A stretch of 64,000 nucleotides of DNA from the NCBI GenBank assembly GCA_009829735.1, contig CM020618.1, positions 31,782,894-31,846,893 on the forward strand, in the 5' to 3' direction. The stretch is from Pyropia yezoensis (taxonomy: Eukaryota > Rhodophyta > Bangiophyceae > Bangiales > Bangiaceae). The notes beneath the pieces were generated by a model. That model did no database searches, was not told the DNA's origin, and saw nothing but the letters and a program-made list of their open reading frames with translations. The position numbers and the translations under genes were made by a program. Below are positions 54,267 to 64,000 of this stretch, piece after piece; positions within the stretch are counted from its first letter, which is position 1, and each line of letters begins with the position of its first letter.

Positions 54267-57230
54267 ATGGCCACCACCCCAGTGGTGGCGACAGCAACTG
54301 CTGCTGCTGCAACTGCTGCTGCGGCGGCGGCTTCCAATGCTACCGACGCAAACGCCATGATCGATGACGCCGCCGCCCCCTTTACCACCCCCACCACCCC
54401 CACCACCCCCACCGGTGTCACCCTCACCACCACCGCCGCTGCCGACGGGCGGCGGCGCCCCCTCCCCCCCCCCACATCTCCCCGCGGGGGGGTGGTCAAG
54501 AAGGAGCGCAAGAAGTACGTCCTGACGCAGCGCCGCGTCTACTGGACGCCCGACGAGCACCAGCGGTTCCTCACCGCCCTTGCCGCGCACGGGCGTGACT
54601 GGAAAACCATCCAGCGGCTGGTCGGCACCAAGACCGCCATCCAAATCCGGAGCCACGCGCAAAAGTGGTTTGCACGGCTCGAGCGGGGGCGCGCCCGCGC
54701 CGCCGCCGCCGCGTCGGCCGCCGCGGCGGCCGCGTCGGCTGCCGCTGCCGCCGCCGCCGCTGCCACGTCGTCTGGGTCGCCCGCGTCAGCCGTCACGGCC
54801 GCCGCCGCCGCTGCTGTCGCCGCCAAAGCAGCTGCCGCCGCGGGCGGCCGCACGCTCACAGAACATGGGATGACCCCGGAGGCGGCGGCGGCGGCGGCGG
54901 CGGCGGCTGCCACGGCGGGCGGTCCCTGTGGCGGCGCTGCCCGCCGGGGCCCCCCGCCGCCCACGGCTCTCGAGACGGCGGCGGCCGCCGCTGCCACCCT
55001 CCCCGCCCCACGGGCGTCGGCACGGGCGTCGGCGGCGGCAGCGGCAGCAGCGGCGGCGGCAACGGCGGCGACGGTGGCCGACGTGGCGACCGCAAGAGGC
55101 GCCGGCGGTGGCGCCGGCGGTGGCGCCGGCGGCCAGTTGGTGATGGCAACGTCAATGGCTTCGGTTGGGGGAGGTGGGCGGGGGCTTGTCGCACCGGCTG
55201 GCGCGCCACGGCCGGCGCTGTCGATGCCAACAGCGGCGGCGACGGTGACGCCCGCGACGCCTCGCCCCCTGGTGGGCGTGCCAGCGCTGGCGGGCGCCTC
55301 GTCGGTGTGGTCGTCAACGAGCAGCTCGGGGTGCTCTGGCGGGGTCTATCCGGCCACCGTCAGCGGCGGCGGGAGCGGCAGCGGCAGCAGCGGCGACGGT
55401 GGCGTCGGCAGTGGCGGCAGGGGGCGGGTGCTCGCTCCACGGGGCGGTGCGGCTGCCACTCCGGCTGGTGCGGGAGGTGATGGGCGGTACACCTCCCCTC
55501 TGGCGCTGAGCATTGCCGCGGCGGGTGGCCCACCGCTGACGCCCCCGTGTGCGGGCACCCCCCTGGGTGGGGTGATGGTAGCGGGTTGGGGCGGCCTCGC
55601 GGCAGCCGCGGCGGCCGCGCCACCGGCGGCGTCGTCGTCGGCCGACCTGTCCATGTCCATGCTCACCGACACCTCCCCGTCAGTGGGGGGACTGTCGGCC
55701 GCGTGCGGTGGTGGCGGCGGTGGCGGCGGCCCACAGCCGCCTTCGGTGGCGACGGCGGCGGCGGCGGTGGCTGCAGCGGCGGCGGCGGCGGCGTCTGCCC
55801 ACGGAGCGTATGGCCTCCCGGCGGTGGCGGCGCCCTGCCTCAACGCCTACTACTACTCATACGCGCCGTCTGTGGCGAGCGCGGCGGCGTCGGCCGCGGC
55901 GGTGGGGGGCGGCCCCTCCCGCCTGCCGGCCGCCTTCCCAAATGTCGTCACCCCCGCAACGGTGGCGGCAGCGGCGGCGGCGGCGACGCCGTGCTGGTGC
56001 GCGTCCTGCGTGCGGGGGGGGAGCTGCCTCGCCGCTGCCGCGGCGGGCCACGTTGCTAGCGGGCCTTTCGGCGGGGCGACGCGCCTCTATGGCCACCCTG
56101 GGGGCGGTGGATACGGGGCGGGGGGGGTGATGGCCGGTGGCCCAGCGCCACTGTCGCTACCATTGGCACCGGTGCTTGCACCGGCGGCGGTCGTGGCGGC
56201 CCCGCCTGCCGTAACCTCCCCCGCACGACAGCTCAGTGGGGCGGCCGTGGCGGTGGGCGCTCTGGGGGGGGGATCCATGAGGGGCGCCCCTCCGCCCGCG
56301 ACGGCGGCCGTGGCGCCGCGGTCGGCACCCCCCCCGGTGTGCCACCCGTCGGCCGCACCACTAGTAGCGGCCGCGACCGCAGTGGTGTCTACGGCGGTGA
56401 CACCGCCGGTGACCCGGCCAGTGGCCCCAGCTGTGGTTGCCGCACCGCCAGTGACGGCGGCCGCACCGGTGCCGGCGGCGGCACCGGTGCCGGCGGCAGT
56501 ACAGGTGTCGGTGGTGGCACCTGCACAACGGCCCCTGTCGCCGCAGGGGCGGTGCGGCGGCGGTGGCCGCCCGCCGGTGCGGGTGCGGGACCTGTTGTGC
56601 GAGCCCGTCGAGCCGTGGCGCCGGCGGGTGTCGCCGCCGGGGGCCCCCACTCCTACACCCGCCGCGGCGGGCGGCTCCGCACCGGCACCGGCGGCGGTGG
56701 CGCCCGCGGCGGCGTCACTTGCGGTGGCGCCCGCGGCGGCGCCACCTGCGGCGGCGCCAGCGCCCGCCATCCCCACCCCCGCCGCCGCGACCGCCGGCAC
56801 GCGGCCGCCGCCCGCCCGACGCTTAAGCGTGCCGCCGGCACCGCCGGCAGCGTCGCCGCCGCCCAGTGCCGTCTGCGGTGGCAACAACCTGCTCATGCTC
56901 CTCACCGCCAGCCGCCACCTGGAGCGGGTGGCCCGCGCGGCGGGGGGGGTGGACACCTCTGGCGAGAGCGGTGGGGAGACGGAACGCCTCTCCACCCCCG
57001 CCTCGGTGGTGCATCCCCCGCGGGCGGCGGCGCGGCCGCCACGGCCGCCGCCGCCGCCGACGTCGGGGTCACCACGGCAGGCGGCGGTGGGGGGGGGGGG
57101 GCGGCCGGCGTGCGGGGTGGCCCCGCTGGGGGGCGGGGCCACCCGCGGCGGCCCGACGGGCAGGCACCGCTACCGCCACAGGCGGCGGCGACCGACCCGC
57201 CCGCCCCGCCGCCGCGGCGGCCCGCCGTGA
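54267..57230 (+). CDS. SHAQK-type single-repeat MYB transcription factor (CCA1/REVEILLE-like)
   Basis: ATG 54267 to TGA 57230, 987 residues, one exon. After an Ala/Thr-rich leader and a basic stretch (KKERKKYVLTQRR) comes one MYB repeat at about residues 89-133: VYWTPDEHQRFLTALAAHG, then DWKTIQRLVGTKTAIQIRSH ending SHAQKWF. The SHAQKYF-like end and the GTKTAIQIRSHAQK block place it with the CCA1/LHY/REVEILLE-type one-repeat MYBs, which bind evening-element-like DNA in plants. Here the Tyr of SHAQKYF is Trp. The remaining about 850 residues are Ala/Gly/Pro low complexity, with one more ordered piece near the end (NNLLMLLTASRHLERVARAA). It is a nuclear DNA-binding protein; a clock role is only analogy. 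Confidence 0.88.
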   Translation: MATTPVVATATAAAATAAAAAASNATDANAMIDDAAAPFTTPTTPTTPTGVTLTTTAAADGRRRPLPPPTSPRGGVVKKERKKYVLTQRRVYWTPDEHQRFLTALAAHGRDWKTIQRLVGTKTAIQIRSHAQKWFARLERGRARAAAAASAAAAAASAAAAAAAAATSSGSPASAVTAAAAAAVAAKAAAAAGGRTLTEHGMTPEAAAAAAAAAATAGGPCGGAARRGPPPPTALETAAAAAATLPAPRASARASAAAAAAAAAATAATVADVATARGAGGGAGGGAGGQLVMATSMASVGGGGRGLVAPAGAPRPALSMPTAAATVTPATPRPLVGVPALAGASSVWSSTSSSGCSGGVYPATVSGGGSGSGSSGDGGVGSGGRGRVLAPRGGAAATPAGAGGDGRYTSPLALSIAAAGGPPLTPPCAGTPLGGVMVAGWGGLAAAAAAAPPAASSSADLSMSMLTDTSPSVGGLSAACGGGGGGGGPQPPSVATAAAAVAAAAAAAASAHGAYGLPAVAAPCLNAYYYSYAPSVASAAASAAAVGGGPSRLPAAFPNVVTPATVAAAAAAATPCWCASCVRGGSCLAAAAAGHVASGPFGGATRLYGHPGGGGYGAGGVMAGGPAPLSLPLAPVLAPAAVVAAPPAVTSPARQLSGAAVAVGALGGGSMRGAPPPATAAVAPRSAPPPVCHPSAAPLVAAATAVVSTAVTPPVTRPVAPAVVAAPPVTAAAPVPAAAPVPAAVQVSVVAPAQRPLSPQGRCGGGGRPPVRVRDLLCEPVEPWRRRVSPPGAPTPTPAAAGGSAPAPAAVAPAAASLAVAPAAAPPAAAPAPAIPTPAAATAGTRPPPARRLSVPPAPPAASPPPSAVCGGNNLLMLLTASRHLERVARAAGGVDTSGESGGETERLSTPASVVHPPRAAARPPRPPPPPTSGSPRQAAVGGGGRPACGVAPLGGGATRGGPTGRHRYRHRRRRPTRPPRRRGGPP

Positions 57231-57596
57231 CCGTCGCGTCGCGGTGATGTGCTGGTGCGGCGGTCGCGCGGCGGCGGCCCCACCGCCGCCGCAGGCAACC
57301 TTGGGGCTTCTCTTTTTTTTTTCGTCCCGCCCGGGTGTGTCTGTCTCGACTTCGGCTCTCTTGTTTCTCGCTGTCGTGCTCCTGTTTTGTGTTTGTTTTA
57401 CTGTCCTCATCAACAGTCTTTCCTTCTTCGTCCGCAGCATTCGCGGTGCGGCCGCGCCCTTGTTTTTTTTTTTGATGTTTTCTTCTTCCTTCTCTGTGTC
57501 TCGCCTCCCTTGGGGAAAAGCTTTTCCGTGAGTAGACGCCGGCTTGAACGGCCACAACGCCACGGGGCCGGCCTACTTTGTTGAGCACACGGACTC
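57231..57596. other. Short convergent 3' region
   Basis: T-rich runs (57310-57325, 57460-57475) and pyrimidine-rich DNA between the MYB gene and the - strand sterol reductase. It probably contains both 3' untranslated regions. Confidence 0.5.
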
Positions 57597-58871
57597 TCAG
57601 TACACCCCCGGGACCATATGCCACGGCACGCGCCGGCAGTAGTCGGCCCAGTCCCGCTCATACTTGGCCGCGCACCGCCGGTCGTCGCGGCGTTCCCGGT
57701 GGACGACCAGCAGCAGCAGGTAGACAAAGTAAAAGTAGCCGCCCGCGCCACCGGCGCCAACGGGGGCGACCAGCGCCGCCGCGACGGCAAGGTCGCCCGT
57801 GTAGTTGATGTGCCGCGCGAGCCCCCACCAGCCGCTCGCGAGGAGCCGCCCCGCAGCGGCAGTGACGGGCGGCCGCCCCCAGACAGGCGCGGTCGGGTCG
57901 ACGCGGAAGGCGTGCTTTTGCGAGTTGGCCCCGCGAAAGGTGGTCATGCCGCCAACAAAGAGAGCAACAATTGCCACCACCGCGGCGGGGTGGAGGGGCG
58001 GCGGCGGCGCCACCGTCGCGGCGGGCAGCAGGTACCACAGCTGGACCGAAAAGCCAAACGGGATGAACACGTAGTCCCCCCAGATGAGCATCAGGCCAAA
58101 GCGCTCGGCGATAATATCCCACGTGGACGTCATGGCCGCCTCGTGGAGAAAGTAGTCGATGATGTAGGTGGCGGAGAGCGCCTGGTACAGCCCCATCCGC
58201 GCCGACAGCCCACCCGTCTGCACCACGTGCGCGTACACAAACGACAGGTTGAGGAGGAGCCAGCCAATCATGGCGGGGCGGTAGGAAAAGAACTTGACGT
58301 CCACGCCGCCCACATGCGGGTTGAGCTCTGCGCCCAGCACCACATCCCGCCACAGCGGCCGGTCGCCGTCGGCGCCGCCTCCACCGCACCCGGGCGGAGG
58401 TGCAGCGCAACCGGCGGGCGTTGGCCGCCGTGGCCGTCCCGCAACCAGGCGCCGCCGAAAGCGCCCCCCCACCACCAGGTACACGGTGAGTGCGACGGCC
58501 AGGCCGTTGGCCGCCGCCAGCACCGGCAGGTAGTGGGTGACGAGGAGGTCCCCAGGGAGGACTCCCCCCGCCACCGCCGCTGCCGCGGCGGCCACCGTCG
58601 CCGCCGCGACGGCCAGGCCATTGACCTTGTACGTCAGGCGGGAGCCGTCGGCGAGGCGGGTGCCCTGCACCACCCGCCCCGGCAGGGCGGCGCCGAGGGC
58701 CACCAGGCCCACCACATAGGCAACGACCGCGGCCGCCGCGGTGACGATCCGCTCCGGGGGGAGGGGGGGAGTGGCGGCCAGCCCAGCGGCCAGCCGCGGC
58801 AGTGCGTCGGCCGCCACCGCGCCGCCGGCGGTCACCCACAGCGCCGCGTAGCCGACCCCCCAGGGGACCAT
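57597..58871 (-). CDS. Delta14-sterol reductase (ERG24/FACKEL family)
   Basis: It reduces the C14-15 double bond made by CYP51 in sterol synthesis, in the ER membrane with NADPH. ATG 58871 (MVPWGVGYAALWV) is chosen because the frame has no earlier ATG and a G run lies upstream; the stop is at 57597, 424 residues, within the family's range. Multiple membrane segments are visible. Family motifs in order: ELNPHVGGVDVKFFSYRPAM, MTSTWDIIAERFGLMLIWGD, FIPFGFSVQLWYL, GANSQKHAFRVDP, LASGWWGLARHINYTGD, HRERRDDRRCAAKYERDWAD and YCRRVPWHMVPGVY. NYTGD and the C-terminal motif agree better with C14 reductases (ERG24, FACKEL, LBR) than with DHCR7, though Delta7 or Delta24(28) specificity cannot be fully excluded. 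No LBR-type Tudor domain is present. Confidence 0.9.
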   Translation of the reverse strand: MVPWGVGYAALWVTAGGAVAADALPRLAAGLAATPPLPPERIVTAAAAVVAYVVGLVALGAALPGRVVQGTRLADGSRLTYKVNGLAVAAATVAAAAAAVAGGVLPGDLLVTHYLPVLAAANGLAVALTVYLVVGGRFRRRLVAGRPRRPTPAGCAAPPPGCGGGGADGDRPLWRDVVLGAELNPHVGGVDVKFFSYRPAMIGWLLLNLSFVYAHVVQTGGLSARMGLYQALSATYIIDYFLHEAAMTSTWDIIAERFGLMLIWGDYVFIPFGFSVQLWYLLPAATVAPPPPLHPAAVVAIVALFVGGMTTFRGANSQKHAFRVDPTAPVWGRPPVTAAAGRLLASGWWGLARHINYTGDLAVAAALVAPVGAGGAGGYFYFVYLLLLVVHRERRDDRRCAAKYERDWADYCRRVPWHMVPGVY

Positions 58872-60321
58872 CGCGGCGCGCACCAACGGGGAGAGAATAT
58901 GCAAGCGGGAGAGGAGGGGGAATGGGGGGGGGGGGGGGGGTGCTCGGTCGGCAGTGTTATTGAGGAGGGGGGCAATGGGCCAGGGCGGAGGAAGGTGTTT
59001 CTCTGACGCGCAGTTTGTACGTAGCAGTCTGTAGCTGGGCGCAGGGAGTCGCTCACGAGCGTGAAGGCGTTACATGGCCTCGTGGGCTGGACCTTGGGGA
59101 GTTGATCATGTCAACAGCGCCGAGTCAAGTCTCATTGTAGAAGACAAATATGTATGTATTTAACAGAAAGATTTCCTCAGTCTCGGTTGCAATGGTCATG
59201 CGGCATTAGGCGAATGCCTGGCAATTGAAGAAGAGTACCGTTTAAAATTATTTCTCGCCGTACCTGTCCTCCGTGTCTTTCGTCAGCCGTTCACTCATGC
59301 CACCACCACCCGTCGCCGCGGGTGGTGCACGCGCCGCCGAAGCAGTGCGTCAGCGGCCTCGTCGCCCGCACCTTGGACGCACCGACGGCGGCAAGCCCTT
59401 GCAGCTCCCCCTCCCTCCCCCTTCCCGCTTGTCGAGCCCGCCCTCCCCCGCCAGCGTCCCTCATTTCCACCGCCCCGCGACGCGCGCGCGGGCTGCTGAC
59501 AACCCCCAGCGGCTCACGCGCCGCGGGTGCGCGTTCCCGCCTCGGTAATCGAGAGTGAGGGGCGAGGGTGGGCGGGGGGGGGAGCAAAGGGCAGGGGCAG
59601 CAGCAGCTCCATCCCACTCCCCTCCCCCCTCCCTTTGCTCCTCCCTCCCCACCGCCTCCACCCTGCCCCCCCCCCCCCCAAAGCTCCCGCTGGGCGCAGC
59701 CGCGTCCCCCAGCGGCGGCATTGTCGCGTTCCTACCGCCACCCTCCACCGCGCTCGCTCCCACCTCCCGCCGCGCCTTGGCGTGGGGGACGCCCCCGCCG
59801 ACTGACACACGCCCGCCCTTTCCCCGGCGCCCGCCCCTGCCATGGCGGCCTGACGGGGGGGGTGCCGATACTCTGCTGGAGACGGCGGCGGGAGAGGGGG
59901 GGTTGAGGGGCGACGACGACGGCGTCGGCGGCGCTGTGGTGGCGGTGGGGCAATCCCAGTGCTAACGCACCGTCATCGGCGGTGGCGGGGCGGTGGTGGG
60001 GGGGGGGTGGGGGGTGGCGTACACGCGTTAGGGGCGCTGCAAGTTCCCCGAACTGTCTCTCTCCCCCTTAGGGGGTGGACCGGGCGGGCGGCTGGGTGCA
60101 TCTGCGCCCGGGCAGTGCCACAGCCGAGCGCCGGTCTCGGGAGCAGCCAGCACGCCGCTCTCTTCCGGCGACGTGGGCACCAGCCCCTTTGCTGCCGCCT
60201 TCCTCTGTGTACTTCTCCCCTCCTGTTTCCTCCTCCTTCCCCTCTGCCCTCCTACCACTGCCCGTCTTCCTAACATCCCCGTCCCTGTCCCCCTTCTCTT
60301 CCCTCCCCCCTTCTCCGCGTC
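58872..60321. other. Divergent intergenic region
   Basis: A G run (58925-58940), AT-richer DNA (59000-59270) and then C-rich, pyrimidine-rich DNA up to the next ATG (60322). It probably holds promoters for the sterol reductase and the RCC1-like gene. Small open frames at 59.3-59.9 kb are unsupported. Confidence 0.45.
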
Positions 60322-61764
60322 ATGGGTCGTCCCCACTGGCGCCGCGCGCCACCGCTGCCACCATTCATGCGGCGTGCGACCGCGGCCGTTGCCGCCGCGG
60401 CCGCCGCGGCGACGGCCGCGCTGTCGCTGGCGGTGGCGCCCGCCCCCGCGGCGGCGCAGGTGACGCCCGAGTTTGGGTCCCTGGGCCTCGGCTCGGAGTT
60501 TTCCGCGGGCGTCGAGGACGGCACCGTCTACGTGTGGGGCACCGTCCGGCCGTTCAACACGGAGAACGTGGCCGGCCTGTCGGTCTACTCAGTAGCGGCG
60601 GGCAACAACTATGCGTGCATGCTGCGGGCAGCCAACCTGCAGGCCGTGTGCATTGGGCAGGACGCCTCGTCCGACGCGCGCATTGCGGGCACGCCGACGG
60701 GGACGTCGTTCCTCAAGCTGTCGGCGGGCGTGCAGCACGTGTGTGGGCTTACCGCCGACTTTGGGCAGTGGGATTTCGCCGCCCAGGCGCCGCGGGCGGG
60801 CCTGACCGCCGCAGAGACGGCTGCTTTCGAAGCGTCCATCACGCCCGTATGCTGGGGGAATGGGGTCACCAACAGCCGGGGCAACGACTCCTTCCTCACC
60901 CCCGCCGACATTGGCAACCCCGACGACCCGGTGGTGGACGTGTCGGTGGGGGACTCGTTCACGTGCACCCGCACTCGGGCGGGCGCCATCAACTGCGACG
61001 GCACGTTTGGTACCACCGGCGACTATGACGCGTACGCCAACACCCAGGACGTGACCCAGCCGTCCTTTGACAATCCCGACGGCATTGCGTTCCAGTCCCT
61101 CGTTGCGGGCTACGACCATGTGTGTGGCGTCGGCACGCCCACCAACGGTAACGCGCTGCACTGCTGGGGGAGTGCCAGCCTGGCGGTGGTCAATGACGCC
61201 AACATCCCGACGGGCACCGCCTTCCGCACCGGGCCGGGGGCGCTCGCGTCGGGAAACGGCTTTAGCTGTGCCCTCCGCTCTGATCAGACGCCCGTGTGCT
61301 GGGGCGGCTTCTCCCGCTTCTTCTCCCCCGGCACCCCGTCGAGCACCCAGTTTAGCTACATCACCGCCGGCCGCTTCCATGTATGCGGCATCCGTGTCAT
61401 TGACTCGTCCACCGAGTGCTGGGGGGTGTGCGAGCACGCCGAGTGCAACCCACCCGAGCAGCTGGCGCCTTCCACCGTCGGGTGCTCTCGCCTTGAGGCA
61501 GCCGCCGCGGGGGGGCGATGCATGGCGTGGTCCCGCAACACCACCGCCCCCGCGCCGCGCGGCCTGTGCACCGCGCCCTCGTGCGCGGGGTACGTGTGGG
61601 ACGCGGACGGGGACTGCCAGTGTGGGCGGGTGTTGGTGGACGTGTGGACCTTCACAGCTCCGACGCCGACGCCCTCTCCGGGGGGGGCGGCCGAGGTGCC
61701 GGCGCTGGTGTTTTGTGAGCGGATGGAGCGACTGGTACTGCGTGCCGTGTCGTGTAACAACTAA
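60322..61764 (+). CDS. Secreted RCC1-like (CRINKLY4-ectodomain-type) repeat protein
   Basis: ATG 60322 to TAA 61764, 480 residues, one exon. The leader (MGRPHWRRAPPLPPFMRR, then an Ala/Val-rich core ending APAPAAAQ) is a good signal peptide. The mature part has about six or seven repeats built on a VxxVSVGxxHxCxL...xxCWG pattern: AGNNYACML, AGVQHVCGL, TPVCWGNG, VGDSFTCTR, AGYDHVCGV, LHCWGS, FSCALRSDQTPVCWGG, AGRFHVCGI and TECWG. The paired Cys and CWG turns resemble RCC1/BLIP-II-type propellers, including the plant CRINKLY4 ectodomain. The C-terminus is Cys-rich with no kinase or membrane segment, so it is likely an extracellular or wall protein. Ligand unknown. Confidence 0.82.
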   Translation: MGRPHWRRAPPLPPFMRRATAAVAAAAAAATAALSLAVAPAPAAAQVTPEFGSLGLGSEFSAGVEDGTVYVWGTVRPFNTENVAGLSVYSVAAGNNYACMLRAANLQAVCIGQDASSDARIAGTPTGTSFLKLSAGVQHVCGLTADFGQWDFAAQAPRAGLTAAETAAFEASITPVCWGNGVTNSRGNDSFLTPADIGNPDDPVVDVSVGDSFTCTRTRAGAINCDGTFGTTGDYDAYANTQDVTQPSFDNPDGIAFQSLVAGYDHVCGVGTPTNGNALHCWGSASLAVVNDANIPTGTAFRTGPGALASGNGFSCALRSDQTPVCWGGFSRFFSPGTPSSTQFSYITAGRFHVCGIRVIDSSTECWGVCEHAECNPPEQLAPSTVGCSRLEAAAAGGRCMAWSRNTTAPAPRGLCTAPSCAGYVWDADGDCQCGRVLVDVWTFTAPTPTPSPGGAAEVPALVFCERMERLVLRAVSCNN

Positions 61765-63468
61765 TGGCTGCGCCTTCTGTTTTTATGGGACAGGGGGATG
61801 GCGAGGTTGAGGAAGGTAGGTGTGGCTAGCCAAGAATCACTCTGACTGTTCGTGCAATGGTCTCCTTTGCGCTGGGCGGCGGTGACGAGGCCGGGGAGGA
61901 AGCACCGCGGCCTCGTGTAGCAGGGCGATTTGGGGCTTGAGGACATCAACGAGCACAGAGCGGTGCCAATGGTGTGGCGTCAAGGTGGCGCTCCATTCTC
62001 GATGATGCGGTACCTAAAGGCTCTCTGTTACTTGGCGAGAATCATCGTGGTGAGGGGGTGTACCCGGGTGGGTGTGCGATTGAAGGCCTTTCCTCACACG
62101 ATCTGGACCCCAATGACTATAATTAAGAGTGTCTGAAGCGTACTTGTTGTATCTCGATCCGCACCAACCAACGTTGACCTGCCCACCTGCCGCGGGTTGC
62201 TTGCGTCCCACGTGTGACGTCCACAGACGACCACAAAAATATCACGCGCGCCCGAGATGACCCGACCGCGGACTCGCCCGACACCTGTCGACGACCCCCG
62301 TCAGGTGACCGTCGAGAGGGCCCCACGCGAGGCTACCTGCCTCTCTCACGAGGGATCCACGCGACTTGTGAGCCTCGCTGACCAAGGCGTCAGATGAAAT
62401 TCTATTGGTTGGTAGGAATCGGTATCTGCTTGCTGTGGAGGGCTGCGCCGCCAAACAATGAGCAACCCCGTTCTCCGGCCCCTCCAACCGAGGGCGCTCA
62501 GCCAAGGAAAAGTGGCGGGCAGGCTTGTGCGCATCTCGCCTTCCTCCCCGACCTGGCCAGCAGGCCACCCGTGGTGACTTGGAGGATAGGATTAACCTAT
62601 AATGGGAATGGCGAGGACGTGGCAGAAGGGCGCGCCCCGTGCACCGGTTGGCGCACCGGGCGAGCCCCAACGCTTTCGGATGTGGGGGGGCTTGGCCAGG
62701 CCGCGGGGGGGCTCGCGCTGGCAACAATCCCAGGTGGCCATCTCCGACCCCCTCGGGGGTCCAAGCCCCCCTCCGCACCAAGAGACGAGTCAGGGCTGGA
62801 GGCAACACACTGTTTGTTTTTGGACTTGGCACCCCCCCCCAGCTCAGCTGTGGCTTCCCGTCCCTTGCTGGATCGGCGTCTTAGGTGGCATTGGCCATCG
62901 TGCTGTCACTGGCGGAAACGCGGCTGGCGGCACGCCCCCGCGTCCTGCCCCCCCCGTTTGGGCACACCCCCGCGATTCCAGGCGTCCCCCTCGCGACAGA
63001 GCGCGACACAGGGCCCGTCTGGGCAGGCTCTGCCAGCAAGCACGCAGGCAGTGGTGCGTGCCGCCCACCCCCCCCTGTCTTGGCCATCCCACGCAGGGCG
63101 AGGGAGGCGGCTCTGCCGCGCCCATGCCATACTTGAAGCCTGGACTGGCGACACCCAGTTGCCACGCGCCTCCTGCCACCCCAACAGCGACACGACCAGC
63201 GCTCCAACACCTCCGAGCTCAAGCGACGCCACCCTCGTCGTACTCCATTGCGCCACGAGCCGCCAAGCGCTCTTTCCTCCACCCCCCGCCCCCCTCTATT
63301 CTACCAGAGGTCCATTCGTTTGTGTCTGCCGCTGCCTCTACCTCCCCGGTGCTTTCCGTCGCCACTGTTTCCCCCGCGTGTCGCGTGCGCCCCCCGTCGA
63401 CCCTCCTCCCCACCCCTAGCAGCCCTAGACATCCACGTGGCTCCCCCCCCCTGCGCTTTCGGTCTGCC
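61765..63468. other. Intergenic, mixed composition
   Basis: AT-richer between 61780 and 62450, then GC-rich with open frames of no clear protein character. The C-rich DNA before 63469 is probably a 5' leader. No gene is called. Confidence 0.45.
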
Positions 63469-63840
63469 ATGGCGCTCAAGATGTCGTTGGCGGCAACGCC
63501 CTTCTGCCCGGGCGGTCGCGAGTGGCACTCTGCTCGTCAAGCCGCCCGTATGACTGAGGAGGAGGAGCGGTGGCTTGAGGCCCAGATGGCCGCTGCAGCT
63601 GGAGCGTCGGCCGCCGCGGGACCGTCGGGCACGTCGTCGTCAGGGACTGAGGCGGAAGGCGCAACGACCGCCTCGTCCGTTGCGGCCCGGATGGAACGGA
63701 TGGCGTTGGCCCCCTCCCGGCCGACGTCCACGACGTCTACTGGGCAGGCTGCGCAGGCCAATCACGGCTTGACGGCGGAGGAGCAAGAGGAGTTTGACCG
63801 CTGGATTAGCGGAGCCATTGGGCGGCCTGGCCACGCCTAG
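63469..63840 (+). CDS. Small acidic protein, function unknown
   Basis: ATG 63469 (MALKMSLAATPFCPGGREWH) to TAG 63840, 123 residues. The start follows a pyrimidine-rich leader and is the first ATG of the coherent stretch. The N-terminal LAATPFCPGG recalls a PAM2-like short motif (A-x-x-F-x-P) but lacks its spacing from the leucine, so this is weak. Acidic helical segments (TEEEERWLEAQM and LTAEEQEEFDRWI) bracket a Ser/Thr/Ala-rich linker. Downstream DNA turns AT-richer at once (63841 on), consistent with a 3' untranslated region. Confidence 0.55.
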   Translation: MALKMSLAATPFCPGGREWHSARQAARMTEEEERWLEAQMAAAAGASAAAGPSGTSSSGTEAEGATTASSVAARMERMALAPSRPTSTTSTGQAAQANHGLTAEEQEEFDRWISGAIGRPGHA

Positions 63841-64000
63841 GCATTGAGTTGGCTCGGACTACCTGGTGGTTGCGAGCCTACTGGTGACTGCGTGAGGAGC
63901 TATTTGCATTGATGGGTTGCTTGTGTGTGTTGTTTGTTTATCTTGGGCCTGGCCGTGGCGATTCGTATGTGTGTGTGTGCGCTGGAGTTTAATGTATTTC
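63841..64000 (+). other. Likely 3' untranslated region
   Basis: GT-rich sequence (TTGCTTGTGTGTGTTGTTTG, TATGTGTGTGTG) after the small-protein stop, different from the coding composition. The window ends here. Confidence 0.4.

Noticed and set aside
63469-63510. PAM2 motif in the small acidic protein
   Set aside because: Only the A-x-x-F-x-P part fits. The leucine spacing does not match the consensus.
1-64000. Bacterial or organelle origin
   Set aside because: Sterol reductase, RING/Dsc ligase, SHAQK MYB, F-box and candidate GT-AG introns are eukaryotic nuclear features, and there are no operon-like gene clusters.
1-64000. CRISPR arrays, rRNA and tRNA genes
   Set aside because: No regular short-repeat/spacer array, no rRNA core sequence, and no cloverleaf with A and B boxes recognised by eye. 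Repeat R was considered for tRNA-like boxes and does not show them.

Overview
The window reads as nuclear DNA of a very GC-rich, intron-poor eukaryote, not a bacterium. It carries a CCA1/REVEILLE-type SHAQK MYB, a sterol C-14 reductase, a Dsc/Tul1/FLY-type membrane RING ligase, an F-box/LRR protein, a few candidate GT-AG introns, and many long poly-G/poly-C runs and GGC/GCC repeats. A bangiophyte red alga of the Porphyra/Pyropia type fits best. That is an inference from composition and gene content, not a proven assignment.

Left part (about 1-18.6 kb): what looks like one large accessory element. On the + strand is a Ulp1/SENP-like (C48) SUMO-type protease (1192-3063, probably one intron). 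On the - strand are two very large genes. The first (18593 to about 11734) joins a ParB/Srx-like DGxHR domain to a 2-oxoglutarate/Fe(II)-dioxygenase-like region with a visible HxD...H...R set. The second (11183 to 4416) joins a beta-class DNA amino-methyltransferase (DPPY-like motif, then motif I) to a SET domain. Both large genes change frame several times, which I read as introns plus some homopolymer or true mutations. The combination suggests a mobile element or integrated replicon that modifies DNA and chromatin. I could not find a transposase, integrase or polymerase.

Middle part (18.6-34.6 kb): mostly non-coding, rich in repeats. A dispersed repeat family (called R here, conserved core about 100 bp with a GC hairpin) occurs six times: once inverted at 3.6-3.8 kb, two related long copies, one near-tandem pair, and one divergent copy. 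Two R copies lie just upstream of two different ORFs: an orphan protein (26419-27204), and a truncated relative of the ParB-like protein (30938-31612). A diverged paralogue of the orphan protein lies inverted at 27919-28575. The region therefore holds remnants of a second, related element.

Right part (34.6-64 kb): ordinary host genes, mostly single-exon. In order: F-box/LRR-like protein (+), secreted subtilase (+), alpha/beta-hydrolase-like protein whose nucleophile serine is replaced (-), a Pro/Ala-rich ORF (+), Tul1/FLY-like RING E3 ligase (+), SHAQK MYB (+), Delta14-sterol reductase (-), secreted RCC1-like repeat protein (+), and a small acidic protein (+). Intergenic stretches hold tandem duplications and a 123-bp inverted-repeat (MITE-like) element.

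Limits: coding calls rest on motif recognition and frame continuity by eye. In this base composition long open frames arise by chance on both strands, so only frames with recognisable motifs or clear protein character are annotated.
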